Shown in pieces: positions 51,656-60,968 of a stretch of DNA of 64,000 nt. The stretch's first letter is position 1, and each line of letters opens with the position of its first letter. The notes below the pieces were generated by a model, which made no database searches, had not been told where the DNA came from, and saw nothing but the letters and a program-made list of their open reading frames with translations. Position numbers and translations under genes: made by a program. The stretch is from JBDNJM01 sp041687755 (GTDB taxonomy: Bacteria > Planctomycetota > UBA1135 > GCA-002686595). The stretch is taken from assembly GCA_041687755.1 (NCBI GenBank), contig JBDNJM010000094.1, positions 24,448 through 88,447 of the forward strand. The letters are read 5' to 3'.

Positions 51656-52975
51656 GTGACGCGACCTGCCGCGGCTCGTCCTTCGCCGCCCTCCCGCCCC
51701 GACCGTCGCGCCTTCCTGCGCTGCGCCGGCTACGGTCTTGCCTTGCCCTGGCTCGCTTCGATGGGCGGTCGCCAGAAGGCTTCGGCCCAGGGCTCCCGAG
51801 TCACCCCCGCGCGGCCCGCGGCCAAGCGCCTGGTGTGCGTCGGGACGCTGCTGGGGTTCTACGCGCCGGAGTTCTTCGGCAGCGCGGCGGACCCGCGGCT
51901 GCTGCGCCCGTTGGATGACGCGGGACTTACGGCCCGCTTCACGACGCTCTCCGGACTCGACCACGGCGGTCCGGTCGGCAACGGCCACGACCACGCCCAG
52001 GGGCTCTACACAGGCACGGTCGGCCAGGGCGTATCGCTGGACCAGCTCGCGGCGCCAGCGCTCGGACGCGAGACGCGCTCCGAGTCGCTGCAGCTGAGCG
52101 CGGGCACTTCGCAAACGCGGCCGACGCTCTCGTTCTCGAGCGCGGGCGTGCCCATGCCGGCGATCGTCGATCCGGCCGAGCTGTTCGCCAGGTTGTTCGG
52201 CGGCGGCGAGGCCGCTCAGCAGCGGCGGGCGTACCTGCTGGAGTCCGGCGGCAGCCTGCTCGATGACCTGGGAGGTGAAGCGCGGCGAGTCGCTAAAGGT
52301 CTCGGCGCGGAGGACCGCCGACGCCTCGACGAGTACCTGACGTCGCTGCGCGGGCTCGAGTGCCGATTGGATCGGCGCGAGGCGTGGCTCGAACGCGGCT
52401 TCCCCGAGCCGCCGGCCGACCTACGCCCGCCGACGCCGGGCGCGACGGGGGGCTCACAGCTCTTGGAGACCGAGGAGCTAATGTGGAACCTGATGGCGCT
52501 CGCCCTGCAGACCGATGCAACGCGCGTGCTCTCTTTGAGCATCCCGATCACGTTCCGCGCGCTGCTGCTGGACGGTGAGCTGATGGATACGGGGTACCAC
52601 GGTCTGTCGCACCACGGGAACGATCCGAAGCGCATCGAAGGCCTGCTGCAGATCGAGGAGCGGCACATGCGCGGTGCGGCCCGGTTCCTCGCGACGCTGG
52701 CCCGCACACCGGACCCGGAGGGAGGCAGCCTGCTCGATTCGACCGTCGTGTTGATCGGCAGCGGGATGGGGAACGCGGCGACGCACCAGCGCCGAAACCT
52801 GCCCCTGCTTGTGGCGGGCGGAGGTCTGCGCCATCGCGGGCACCTGAGTTGCGCCACGGAAGCGCTGCCGAACCTGCGCGCCTGCGATCTGTTCGTGACG
52901 GTGCTGCGGCGGCTGGGAATCGAGGCTCCGGCGTTCAGCTCGAGTGCCGCTGACCTCGACGGGGAGCTGACGTGA
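51656..52975 (+). CDS. DUF1552 family exported protein (planctomycete PSD-type partner)
   Basis: This gene encodes about 439 residues from a GTG at 51656 (VTRPAAARPSPPS). An earlier GTG at 51578 is possible. A twin-arginine-type signal (DRRAFLRCAGYGLALPWL) precedes the DUF1552 core: 'RLVCVGTLLGFYAPEFFG', 'TTLSGLDHGGPVGNGHDHAQ', 'LSFSSAGVPMPAIVDPAELF', 'MDTGYHGLSHHGNDPKRIEG' and 'VVLIGSGMGNAATHQRRNLP'. DUF1552 genes occur almost always next to DUF1592-type cytochrome genes in Planctomycetota and relatives. The function is unknown, but these pairs are thought to act in periplasmic carbohydrate or redox metabolism. The gene overlaps the next by 4 nt (GTGA). Confidence 0.92.
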   Translation: MTRPAAARPSPPSRPDRRAFLRCAGYGLALPWLASMGGRQKASAQGSRVTPARPAAKRLVCVGTLLGFYAPEFFGSAADPRLLRPLDDAGLTARFTTLSGLDHGGPVGNGHDHAQGLYTGTVGQGVSLDQLAAPALGRETRSESLQLSAGTSQTRPTLSFSSAGVPMPAIVDPAELFARLFGGGEAAQQRRAYLLESGGSLLDDLGGEARRVAKGLGAEDRRRLDEYLTSLRGLECRLDRREAWLERGFPEPPADLRPPTPGATGGSQLLETEELMWNLMALALQTDATRVLSLSIPITFRALLLDGELMDTGYHGLSHHGNDPKRIEGLLQIEERHMRGAARFLATLARTPDPEGGSLLDSTVVLIGSGMGNAATHQRRNLPLLVAGGGLRHRGHLSCATEALPNLRACDLFVTVLRRLGIEAPAFSSSAADLDGELT

Positions 52976-55389
52976 GGGCCTGGTGGCTCGCGGTCGGCCT
53001 GTGCCTCGCAGGCCCCGCGCGAGCAACGGCCCAGGTCGCCGAGCCCGTGCAGGCGTTCTTGTCGACCTACTGCTTCGAGTGCCACGGCCCCGACCGGCAG
53101 AAGTCGGGCGTGCGCTTCGACGACGCAGAGGCCGAGGGCCGCGTCAGTCTCCTGGAGCTTGCCGCGGAGCTGGTGGAGGAGGGCCACATGCCGCCCGAGG
53201 ACGCACCGCTACATCCCGACGTCGAGCCCCGCGCGCTGCATGCGCTGAGCCTCGCCGAAGCGCCGACCCCGCGGCCTCCGCTGCGCCGCCTGACCGGAAC
53301 GGAGCTGCTGAACACGGCGCGCGACGTCTTCGGGATCCGCGGGCTTGAGCTGCCGCCGTCGATGCCCAGCGAGCCGGACGACTTGGCGGTTGACACGCTG
53401 GCCGACGAGCTGCACATCTCCGTCGCCCAGCTCGACGCGAACCTGGAGTTCGCAACGCGCATCGCGGACGAGGTCGTGCCGCTCCCCGACGGTCCGCGGA
53501 TTGCGCTGCGTTCGGTCGCGGCCACCTGGCGTCTGAGCCGCATGGCTTGGCGGAGCCCGGGCAACCCCAAGACCTACGCCTTCACCGGCGTGAACCTGGC
53601 GGGCCGGTCCGGCGCGGTGTGGGACGACGATCTCGTGGCGCCGACGGCGGGCGTCTATACCCTCGAGCTGCGCGTCGCCGCCGACGCCCCCAGCGGCGAC
53701 GACGGGCGACCGCTGCGCTTGGGCGTCTTTGCAGTGAACCCGAGCCGCTACGAGTCGCCCGAGCGCGCCCCGCGAGCCGGGCTCCCGCTGCTCGCAACGA
53801 TTGAGGTCCCCGGCCTGGAGCTCGAGACCCTGACGGCCGACATCGAGCTGGAGCGCGGGGAGACCATCCACGTCTACTGCCTCAATCGTCTCGCGCCCAG
53901 CGAAGTCCCTGGAGACGCAAATCGCAACGAGCTTGCGGACCTCGTCGACGCCGCGAAGGCCGACCCCGCACCGACCGTGCGCATCGCGCATATGCGCCTC
54001 GCGGGCCCTGTCCACGCGCTCCCGCGGCAGATCGTCCTGGGCTCCGGCGGCGACAAACCCCAGCAGATCCGCGCGGCGCTCTTGCCGCTCGCCGAGCGCC
54101 TATTCCGCCGACCCCTGACCCGCGCGGAATCGGAGGCCCTGATCGCCGACGCCCTCGAACACGGCCGCGCCGTGGGCCACCTGGCCTTCGGCCTGCACCG
54201 CAGCCTGCGCCGCCTGTTGTGCTCGCCCCAGTTCCTGTTCCTCGAGCTGGGTGAAGCCCCCGACCACGACCTCGCCACGCGACTCGCACTCTTTCTCTGG
54301 CGCGGCGCCCCCGACGCGGAGCTCATGCGCCACGCGGCAGCGGGAGACCTGCGCGATCCCGCCGTCCTGCGCGTCCAAGTCCAACGCCTGCTCGACGACG
54401 CGCGCTCCCAGCGCTTCGTGACCGCCCTCGCCGAAACCTGGCTCGGTACCCGCCGCATGCAGTCCCTGATTGTCTGCAATCAACGCGTCCTCTGGAGCGA
54501 GCTGCTGCGGTACGGCTACGTGCGCTCCGCCGAGCTGTTCCTCTCCGATGTGCTGGTCGACGACTTGCCCGTCACGACGTTCATCGACTCGAACTTCACC
54601 TACGCCAGCGCCCCGATGCGCATCGCCTGGGGCTTTCCGGGGCCGCACCCGACCTGGGACGAGATGGAAGACCGCCGCGCCCAGAGCCTGACCTGGCCCG
54701 AGCCCGAGCGCCTCGATTTGGCGGACCTCCCGCCTGACGTGCCCGCCCACGTCGCCCAACGCGGCGGCGTCCTGGGCCTGCCGAGCGTTCTCAGCGGGAC
54801 CGGCGACGGCGTCGAGTCGTCCCCGATCCTGCGCGGCGTGTGGGTGCTCGAGCACCTGTTTGGAACCCGGCCACCGCCGCCGCCCCCGGACGTCCCGGCG
54901 CTCTTGCCCGACACGTCGGGCGCCCTCACCGTAGCTGAGCGCTTGAGCGCGCACACCGCCTCGCCCTCCTGCGCGCGTTGCCACGCCGACATCGATCCCC
55001 TCGGCCTCGCGCTCGAGAACTTCGACGCGGTGGGCGGCTGGCGCGAGTCCTACGCGAGCCGGTTGGCCCCGGAAGGGGTTGCTGACCGGGACGCAGGGCC
55101 GAGCACGTTCGCCTCCGACGGAGCATCGATCGACGCGACGGCTGTCCTTCCCGACGGCGAGCGCATCGACGGCCTCGCCGGCATCAAGCGCCACCTGCTC
55201 GAGCGCCCGGAGCTGTTCACCGCCTGCCTCGCAACCAAGCTGCTCGAAACCGCGACCGGCCGCCGTCTCGAGCCCGCCGACCGCCGCTTCATCGACGCCA
55301 TCGTCGCGGCCGAGCCCGAGGGCGGCTACGGCTTCCGCGGCCTGATCGAGGCTGCCGTTGTTTCGGAACTGTTCCTCGGAGCGCCCTAA
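52972..55389 (+). CDS. DUF1592/DUF1588-type PSD protein with two CxxCH haem motifs
   Basis: This gene encodes 805 residues from a GTG overlapping the DUF1552 stop. A signal peptide (ends RATA-QVAEP) is followed by a cytochrome-c-like domain with 'YCFECHGPDRQKSGVRFDD' (CFECH). Next come the DUF1587, DUF1595, DUF1592, DUF1588 and DUF1585 series: 'PLRRLTGTELLNTARDVFGI', 'LFRRPLTRAESEALIADALE', 'RLLCSPQFLFLE', 'FIDSNFTYASAPMRIAWGF', 'GVLGLPSVLSGTGDGVESSP' and 'CARCHADIDPLGLALENFDA' (second haem motif, near residue 665), then 'HLLERPELFTACLATKLLET'. These are exported multi-domain c-type cytochromes of the planctomycete-verrucomicrobial group, of unknown function. The domain order is complete. Confidence 0.93.
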   Translation: MRAWWLAVGLCLAGPARATAQVAEPVQAFLSTYCFECHGPDRQKSGVRFDDAEAEGRVSLLELAAELVEEGHMPPEDAPLHPDVEPRALHALSLAEAPTPRPPLRRLTGTELLNTARDVFGIRGLELPPSMPSEPDDLAVDTLADELHISVAQLDANLEFATRIADEVVPLPDGPRIALRSVAATWRLSRMAWRSPGNPKTYAFTGVNLAGRSGAVWDDDLVAPTAGVYTLELRVAADAPSGDDGRPLRLGVFAVNPSRYESPERAPRAGLPLLATIEVPGLELETLTADIELERGETIHVYCLNRLAPSEVPGDANRNELADLVDAAKADPAPTVRIAHMRLAGPVHALPRQIVLGSGGDKPQQIRAALLPLAERLFRRPLTRAESEALIADALEHGRAVGHLAFGLHRSLRRLLCSPQFLFLELGEAPDHDLATRLALFLWRGAPDAELMRHAAAGDLRDPAVLRVQVQRLLDDARSQRFVTALAETWLGTRRMQSLIVCNQRVLWSELLRYGYVRSAELFLSDVLVDDLPVTTFIDSNFTYASAPMRIAWGFPGPHPTWDEMEDRRAQSLTWPEPERLDLADLPPDVPAHVAQRGGVLGLPSVLSGTGDGVESSPILRGVWVLEHLFGTRPPPPPPDVPALLPDTSGALTVAERLSAHTASPSCARCHADIDPLGLALENFDAVGGWRESYASRLAPEGVADRDAGPSTFASDGASIDATAVLPDGERIDGLAGIKRHLLERPELFTACLATKLLETATGRRLEPADRRFIDAIVAAEPEGGYGFRGLIEAAVVSELFLGAP

Positions 55390-55596
55390 GCCACAGGGGG
55401 CCTTCCAAAGGGTTCGCTCAAGCCTCCTAGTTCCGTCCACTCGATCGCCCCCCAGGTACGGAGCGCACCCTTTCGCAAGATGGGGGAGCGCTCCCTCTTC
55501 GCAAGCGTCCCAGGCAGGCTCCCACCGCACCCCATGGTGGCTTTCTCAAGTGCGCGGTTGCGCCAAGCGTCCCGCCGACCTCTGATCGTTCCTGCG

Positions 55597-56187
55597 ATGA
55601 GCAAGCGATCCCTGGCAGCTTTATTGACCGAAGTCCGCGCCTGCACGATCTGCGCTGAGCACCTGGACGCCGGCCCGCGCCCGGTTGTGCAGATCGCCTC
55701 CAAAGCCCGCATCCTGATCGCTGGTCAAGCGCCGGGCAGCGCCGTGCACAAGTCCGGCGTCCCCTTCGAGGACCCCAGCGGCGACCGCCTGCGCGATTGG
55801 ATGGGCGTCACGCCCGAGACCTTCTACGACCCGGACAGCATCGCGATCCTCCCGATGGGCTTTTGCTTCCCCGGCACCGGAGCCTCGGGCGACCTCCCGC
55901 CCCGCCCGGAGTGCGCCCCGGCCTGGCGCCAGCCGCTGTTGGACGAGCTGCCGAACCTGGCCCTGACCTTGATCATCGGCCAGTACGCGATGTCCTGGCA
56001 CCTGCCGGAGAAGAAGCCGACGGTGACCAAGACGGTCGCCCGCTGGCGCGAGTTCGCGCCGCAGATCCTCCCGCTCCCGCACCCGAGCCCGCGCAACAAC
56101 CGCTGGCTGGCGAAGAACCCGTGGTTCGGCGAGGAGTTGCTTCCGGAGTTGAAGCGCCAGGTAAAGCGCGCGCTGGCGAAGCGCTGA
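55597..56187 (+). CDS. uracil-DNA glycosylase-superfamily protein
   Basis: This gene encodes about 196 residues from the ATG at 55597 (MSKRSLAALLTEVRACTICA). The UDG-like fold is recognised by 'KARILIAGQAPGSAVHKSGV', 'PFEDPSGDRLRDWMGV', 'IAILPMGFCFPGTGASGD' and the C-terminal 'PLPHPSPRNNRWLAKNPWF' (family H-P-S-P motif). The pattern fits the 'uracil-DNA glycosylase family' proteins annotated in many genomes. These hydrolyse N-glycosidic bonds of damaged bases or have unproven activity. An N-terminal 'CTIC' pair hints at a metal site, but the four-Cys Fe-S set of family 4 was not identified. A 12-bp palindrome (gggagcgctccc, 55484-55495) lies about 100 nt upstream. Confidence 0.87.
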   Translation: MSKRSLAALLTEVRACTICAEHLDAGPRPVVQIASKARILIAGQAPGSAVHKSGVPFEDPSGDRLRDWMGVTPETFYDPDSIAILPMGFCFPGTGASGDLPPRPECAPAWRQPLLDELPNLALTLIIGQYAMSWHLPEKKPTVTKTVARWREFAPQILPLPHPSPRNNRWLAKNPWFGEELLPELKRQVKRALAKR

Positions 56188-56291
56188 GCGAGTGTCGGTG
56201 AGGGTTCGACGGTAGGACGAAACCTGTGGGGTACGCCTAGCTCCTGCGCAATCGCCGACCCGCAGGCCTAGCGCTAACCAGCAAGCCGAGG

Positions 56292-56831
56292 ATGTCTATT
56301 CAACTCGATCCCCAACCGTCCCCGACGCAACCGCCCGCGGTTGGAGCAGCGCCGCCGGCTGCCTTCTGGTGGCTGGTGAACGCCGGGCTCTGGGGCCTGG
56401 CGACCTTGGTCACGGTGATGGTGACGGGGAGCGTCGTCTTCCTCCTGGCGGGGTCCCACTCGGAGCAATTCTTCGTCAAGGCCCTGACCGGGCTTCCGCT
56501 CCTCATCGTCGCGTACGGCCTGCTATACACCGTTCTTGGAGGCCTGTTTGTGTTCCCGGGCTGGCTGCTCTTGGTTCTGGTCGTGAAGACTCACCCAGGG
56601 CTTCTCGCAGGGAGCCGCGCCGCGGCGTTCTTCCTTGGAGCAACCTGCGGCCCGCCCGTGCTCTACATCGACCTCGCCCTCCTGAACGGGCGGACTGCCG
56701 TTGGCCTAGGGTCCTACGCCCTCGCCGCGCTCGTGGGCGGCGTCTCCGCGTCCCGGTGGGCGCACTGGAGGCTTCAGGCTACGAGGTCGAGAATGGTGAG
56801 CAGCAACAGCGACGGTCCCGCAGGCAGTTAG
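56292..56831 (+). CDS. hypothetical membrane protein (about four helices)
   Basis: This gene encodes 179 residues with four hydrophobic stretches: 'WWLVNAGLWGLATLVTVMVT', 'ALTGLPLLIVAYGLLYTVLG', 'GLFVFPGWLLLVLVVKT' and 'AVGLGSYALAALVGGVSA'. The short N-terminus is Pro-rich. I recognise no family. The gene is convergent with the arylsulfatase and 104 nt downstream of the UDG-like gene. The start is supported only by frame and hydrophobic content. Confidence 0.6.
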   Translation: MSIQLDPQPSPTQPPAVGAAPPAAFWWLVNAGLWGLATLVTVMVTGSVVFLLAGSHSEQFFVKALTGLPLLIVAYGLLYTVLGGLFVFPGWLLLVLVVKTHPGLLAGSRAAAFFLGATCGPPVLYIDLALLNGRTAVGLGSYALAALVGGVSASRWAHWRLQATRSRMVSSNSDGPAGS

Positions 56832-56935
56832 TCGGCGGCAGTCACCATCCCACCCGACCGTCGCCTCAAGCAGGGCGGCGCTCAGTGGCGGGGGCTGACC
56901 TAGGCCTGCTCGCGATGGTGTCGATCGAGCATGGT

Positions 56936-58333
56936 TCAGCCCTCTCCGTTCTCCTCACGTGTTGGGAACGACTCCGGCTTGCGCGGGTCAAACAAGACTT
57001 CGTCTGAGCGTCCTGCAGGTCTCCCCGCCGCCTCGATTTCGGCGTGCCTCCGCAGGGCGAGCTCGTGCATGGCCGCAGCGCGTTCCGGCTCGCTTGCGAC
57101 CAGGTCCCAGGCTTCGCCGATGTCGCGCTCCAGGTGGAACAATCGGTCGGGAGCGTCCTCCTCTCCGAGCAGCAGCTTCCAAGGACCCTGCCGGACTCCA
57201 CTCAGGGACCCGTCGCGTCGGTAGTAGAGAAAGGACTCGGTGGGGGACGCCGCGTCCTCCGCCCCCGACAGCAGCGGTCGGATGTCGTGCCCGTCCAGCA
57301 CTCGCTCTTCATCCACCTCAGTGCCGCAAAGCGACGCGATCGTTGGGAACCAGTCCATGCAGGTCACGAGCTCGCGGCACACGCTGCCCGCTGGGATCAC
57401 GCCGGGCCAGCGGGCGATCATCGGGACTCGGTGTCCGCCCTCCCAGTGCGTGGCCTTCCCGTCCCGGAAGGGCCCCGCGGATCCGCCCTGGTCGCCCTGG
57501 GTGAGCCACGGGCCGTTGTCGCTCGTGAATAAGACCAGCGTGTTGCGGGTCAGGTCGTGCCGCTCCAGGGCATCGACCACGCGACCGACGCTGGCATCCA
57601 GTTCTTCGACAACATCTCCGTAGCGACCGCGCAACGACGTGCCCTCAAACTCCGCAGAGGCGTAGAGCGGCACATGCGGCATCGGGTGGGAGAGGTACAG
57701 GAAGAACGGAGCCTCGGCGTTGCGGTCGATGAACCGAACGGCCTCGTCGGTGCAGCGTGCCGTGAGCTGACGCTGATCGGGCTCCCACTCGATGACTTCC
57801 CTGTCGCGCATCAGCGGCAGCCGAAACGCGTAGCCGTTGACGGCCGGCCGCTGCTGCTGGGCCATGTCGTTGGAGTAGGGCAGTCCAAACCACTCATCGA
57901 ACCCCTGATCCGTGGGCAACAATCCCGCCCTGTGCCCCAGGTGCCACTTGCCGAAGATGCCCGTGGCGTAGCCGGCTGCTCCGAGTTGCTCAGCAAGCGT
58001 GACCTCGTCCGGATGCAGGCCGTGGCTACTCTCGGGGAAGATCACCGATTCGTGCAGCCCCAAGCGCCGGGGGTAGCAGCCCGTGAGCAAGGCCGCGCGA
58101 GATGGAGTGCAGACGGAAGCTGCCATCACGAACTGCGAGAAGCGGCGTCCCTCCTGCGCGAGCGCGTCGATTCGCGGCGTGCGAATCGTCGGGTGACCGT
58201 TGACGCTCAGGTCCCCGTACCCAAGATCGTCGACGAGGATCAGGACGATGTTGGGCGGGGGCACTTCCTGCGCACCTGAGCCTCCATCTGCGAGGCCTGC
58301 GACCATGAGTGCTGCGACGATCCCGTTGAGCAT
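56936..58333 (-). CDS. arylsulfatase with formylglycine motif
   Basis: This gene encodes about 465 residues from the ATG at 58331-58333, with a signal peptide (ends GGSGA-QEVPP). It is a sulfatase: 'PNIVLILVDDLGYGDLSVNG' (metal Asp pair), 'ASVCTPSRAALLTGCYPRRL' (C-T-P-S-R, the Cys matured to formylglycine), 'YATGIFGKWHLGHRAGLLPT', 'VLFTSDNGPWLTQGDQGGSA' and 'FRDGKATHWEGGHRVPMIAR'. Sulfatases release sulfate from polysaccharides and are abundant in marine planctomycetes. The N-terminal peptide suggests periplasmic or extracellular action. It is monocistronic; the start region is GC-rich without a Shine-Dalgarno. Confidence 0.93.
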   Translation of the reverse strand: MLNGIVAALMVAGLADGGSGAQEVPPPNIVLILVDDLGYGDLSVNGHPTIRTPRIDALAQEGRRFSQFVMAASVCTPSRAALLTGCYPRRLGLHESVIFPESSHGLHPDEVTLAEQLGAAGYATGIFGKWHLGHRAGLLPTDQGFDEWFGLPYSNDMAQQQRPAVNGYAFRLPLMRDREVIEWEPDQRQLTARCTDEAVRFIDRNAEAPFFLYLSHPMPHVPLYASAEFEGTSLRGRYGDVVEELDASVGRVVDALERHDLTRNTLVLFTSDNGPWLTQGDQGGSAGPFRDGKATHWEGGHRVPMIARWPGVIPAGSVCRELVTCMDWFPTIASLCGTEVDEERVLDGHDIRPLLSGAEDAASPTESFLYYRRDGSLSGVRQGPWKLLLGEEDAPDRLFHLERDIGEAWDLVASEPERAAAMHELALRRHAEIEAAGRPAGRSDEVLFDPRKPESFPTREENGEG

Positions 58334-58661
58334 GCAGTCGAGGGTACCGCGGGGTTCAGTGCTCCTCGGATCGAGACCGCGCAGGCGCCCTCTCGCGAGA
58401 CCACCTGAAAGCCCCTCAGCTGGACGCGGGTCTCCAGGGGCGCGCGTCGTCTGTCCAGGGGCCCCTAGGCCCTGCACCTAGCGGGGCACGGGTCGCAATG
58501 TGCCCGTTCCGTGCCTCGCATCCGCTGGCTGACCGCTCGCTCCGATCCAGAAAGGGGTTCAAGAAAGTGGCCTGCCTCCACTACCGTCTCGTCTCACCAA
58601 TCCGCGCGGCAGGACCGCTGCGTCGTCAGCTACCCACCAGCCATCTGAGGAGGTACTCCCC
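58334..58661. other. intergenic region between divergent arylsulfatase and EthD genes
   Basis: No gene was found in these 328 nt. They hold the two presumed promoters. A textbook Shine-Dalgarno for the EthD gene lies at 58648-58653. Confidence 0.5.
58648..58653 (+). promoter_or_regulatory. strong Shine-Dalgarno (aggagg) for the EthD gene
   Basis: An aggagg lies 8 nt before the ATG at 58662. It fixes the start and is unusual in this window, where most genes lack an SD. Confidence 0.8.
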
Positions 58662-59024
58662 ATGATCAAGTTCGTCATGTGCCTGTGTCGTCACCCGGAA
58701 ATGACCCGCGAGCAGTTTCAGGAGTACTGGCTCACCAAGCACGGCCCCTTCTTTCAGAAGCACGCCGGCGACATGCGAGCAAAAAAGTACGTCCTCTCCT
58801 GCACCCTGGATTCGCCCGTGAATGAGCAACTCAGAGAGTCGCGAGGGATGCTCCCCGAGTACGACGGGGTCGCGGAGGTGTGGTTCGATTCCGAGGAAGA
58901 CATGATTGCGGGCATGAGCACGCCGGCGGGACAGGAGTTGAGCGCCGCGCTCCTGAAAGACGAGGGGAACTTCGTAGATCACTCCAAGTCCTCGGCCTTC
59001 CTCGTCCAAGAGCACGAACTCTGA
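58662..59024 (+). CDS. EthD-domain family protein
   Basis: This gene encodes 120 residues. The EthD fold is indicated by the N-terminal 'MIKFVMCLCRHPEMTREQFQ', then 'EYWLTKHGPFFQKHAG' (family 'F--YW---H') and the C-terminal 'SAFLVQEHEL'. This alpha-beta dimeric ferredoxin-like fold includes EthD of ether degradation and other small enzymes or stress proteins. The strong Shine-Dalgarno upstream sets it apart from neighbouring genes. The gene is monocistronic. Its function in this organism is unknown. Confidence 0.82.
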   Translation: MIKFVMCLCRHPEMTREQFQEYWLTKHGPFFQKHAGDMRAKKYVLSCTLDSPVNEQLRESRGMLPEYDGVAEVWFDSEEDMIAGMSTPAGQELSAALLKDEGNFVDHSKSSAFLVQEHEL

Positions 59025-59185
59025 GGGGATGCCGGTGGATTGAAGCCCGCGAGTGACCCTGCGCCAACGCCCGACAGCGGTGCTTCTCCTCGGGCCCTGG
59101 GCATGATTTGCGGCAATTTTCGCGAGAGTGAGTCCCCGTCTCCTAGCATCCGCCTCCAGCTGGTCCGTCGAATTCAGAGCTGCAA

Positions 59186-59863
59186 TTGATTCCCACTGAA
59201 CTCCTAGCCGCTGCCGAGGTCCCCGGTCAGGGCGGCGAGATGCGCCTCTACCGCCATGATCGCGACTTCATGGTCCGGGTTCGCGGCCTCGAGTTGATGA
59301 GCAGTCGCGAGACCGGGTCCGAAGAGATGCTCGCCGAGTTCGCGCTCGCGCGGCTCGCTGACACGACTCACGCCCACGTCATGGTCGGGGGGCTCGGCAT
59401 GGGGTTCACGCTGGCGCGCGTGCTTGGTCTCGTCGGCGCAGACGCGGTGGCCGAGGTAGTCGAGCTCGTGCCCGAGATCATCGAATGGAACCGCCGTTGG
59501 CTCGGTGACTTGAACGGCCACCCCTTGCGCGACGAACGCGTCGTCGTCGTCGAGGGCGACGTGCGCGATCGCATCCGCAGTTCAAAGGCTGCCTACGACG
59601 CTATTCTACTCGACGTGGACAACGGGCCCGAGGGCCTGGTGCGCAAGAGCAACGACCACCTGTACAGCAAGGAAGGGTTGAAGGCCGCGGCGGCGGCGCT
59701 TCGTCCCGGCGGCATTCTGGCGGTTTGGTCGATATCCAATGAGCAGTGGTTCACCGACCGCATCCGGAGCACAGGGTTCGAGGTCACCGAAGAGCGCGTC
59801 CGCGCTCGACGCCGCAAGGGCCCGAAGCGAACGATCTGGCTGGCGACGCCGACCGCGCGCTGA
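59186..59863 (+). CDS. spermidine-synthase-like SAM-binding protein
   Basis: This gene encodes about 225 residues from a TTG at 59186; an ATG at 59240 is an alternative. 'AHVMVGGLGMGFTLARVLGL' (SAM or dcSAM-binding loop), 'AVAEVVELVPEIIEWNRRWL', 'VVVVEGDVRDRIRSSKAAYD' and 'AILLDVDNGPEGLVRKSNDH' are typical of the spermidine synthase-type methyltransferase fold. The characteristic catalytic Asp of polyamine synthases is replaced by the 'DVDNGP' context, so propylamine transfer is uncertain. The IS element follows 29 nt after the stop. Confidence 0.8.
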   Translation: MIPTELLAAAEVPGQGGEMRLYRHDRDFMVRVRGLELMSSRETGSEEMLAEFALARLADTTHAHVMVGGLGMGFTLARVLGLVGADAVAEVVELVPEIIEWNRRWLGDLNGHPLRDERVVVVEGDVRDRIRSSKAAYDAILLDVDNGPEGLVRKSNDHLYSKEGLKAAAAALRPGGILAVWSISNEQWFTDRIRSTGFEVTEERVRARRRKGPKRTIWLATPTAR

Positions 59864-59892
59864 CGGCAAGCGGATGTGTTGCGGTAGGGAGG

Positions 59893-59911
59893 GGCGTTGG
59901 TGCATGGCTCG
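59893..59911. repeat. left terminal inverted repeat of the IS5-family element
   Basis: The sequence ggcgttggtgcatggctcg is complementary to the right end at 60969-60987 except at two positions. Confidence 0.8.
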
Positions 59912-59987
59912 GGGAGCCGGTCGGGCTCCTAGCGCCCTTCAGGCAGCATTCCAGGTGACACCGATTCATCCCGAGGATGCTGGTCGG

Positions 59988-60935
59988 ATGAATTCCCGAG
60001 TGCATCCGAATCACAAGACTAAGTACCGCGTCGAGAACTGGCCGGAGTACGAGCGAGGGCTTGTTCGACGGGGCGATATCACTGTGTGGCTATCCCCGGA
60101 AGCCATCGCTGCTTGGTCTCCTGAGCAAGGTGGGCAGCCTGGAGGCCAACGGAAGTTCTCCGACCTCGCGATCGAGATCGCGATCACGTTGCGGTTGGTC
60201 TTCGGGCTTCCGCTGCGCCAAGCGGAGGGCTTCCTGCGCTCGGTGTTCGGGTTGATGGGGATCGACATCCAAGTTCCTGATCACACGACGCTCTCTCGCC
60301 GGAGCAAGGGGCTGGTCGTAGGGCTGCGCAACTCAGCTAGTACTGGTCCCATCCACTTGATCGTAGACAGTAACGGGATCTCGATCGTCGGCGAAGGCGA
60401 GTGGGCAGCGGCAAAGCACGGCGGGAAAGGCAGGCGTGGCTGGAAGAAGCTGCATCTCGGAGTCGATGGTGCCGGCGTGATCGTTGCTCAGTCGCTCACC
60501 GATGGGAACGCCGATGATGCAAGCGAAGGGCTGGTGTTGCTCGATTCTTTGGATCAGGAGCTCGTGAGCTTCACGGCCGACGGCGCCTATGACTCAGTTG
60601 CGATCTACAACGCGGCGCGTGCTCGAGGTGCAAGAGTAGTCGTTCCGCCGCCACGAACGGCTGCTGTGCCGAGGGTAGGGAAGCGGCGATCACCTGAACG
60701 CGATCGGGCCATCAGGAGAATCCGCAAGATCGGGCGGCGGCAGTGGAAGAAGGAATCCGGTTACCATCGTCAAGGGCGTGTTGAGAACACCTTCTTCCGC
60801 TTGAAGTCGATCGTTGGTGGACGGCTGCGTGCTCGTCATGCGGAAGCGCAGGCTATCGAAGCTTTGGTCGCGTGCAACGTCCTGAATCGGATGTTCGAGC
60901 TTGGCCGGCCGCGGTCGATCGCGATTCGAAGATGA
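59988..60935 (+). CDS. IS5-family transposase
   Basis: This gene encodes about 315 residues from the ATG at 59988 (MNSRVHPNHKTKYRVENWPE). The DDE transposase of the IS5/IS903 group shows 'YERGLVRRGDITVWLSPEAI', 'LRQAEGFLRSVFGLMGIDIQ', 'VPDHTTLSRRSKGLVVGL', 'HLIVDSNGISIVGEGEW' (first Asp), 'FTADGAYDSVAIYNAARARG' (second Asp) and 'KKESGYHRQGRVENTFFRLK' (Glu). All three acidic residues are present, so it may be active. It is complete, with no frameshift. Confidence 0.92.
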   Translation: MNSRVHPNHKTKYRVENWPEYERGLVRRGDITVWLSPEAIAAWSPEQGGQPGGQRKFSDLAIEIAITLRLVFGLPLRQAEGFLRSVFGLMGIDIQVPDHTTLSRRSKGLVVGLRNSASTGPIHLIVDSNGISIVGEGEWAAAKHGGKGRRGWKKLHLGVDGAGVIVAQSLTDGNADDASEGLVLLDSLDQELVSFTADGAYDSVAIYNAARARGARVVVPPPRTAAVPRVGKRRSPERDRAIRRIRKIGRRQWKKESGYHRQGRVENTFFRLKSIVGGRLRARHAEAQAIEALVACNVLNRMFELGRPRSIAIRR

Positions 60936-60968
60936 GAGCCTGGGGTAGGGGGGGATTCAGTCCGCGAG

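Noticed and set aside
55484..55495. 12-bp palindrome upstream of the UDG-like gene as an operator
   Set aside because: A single short GC-rich palindrome is expected by chance at this composition; no second site or regulator is nearby.
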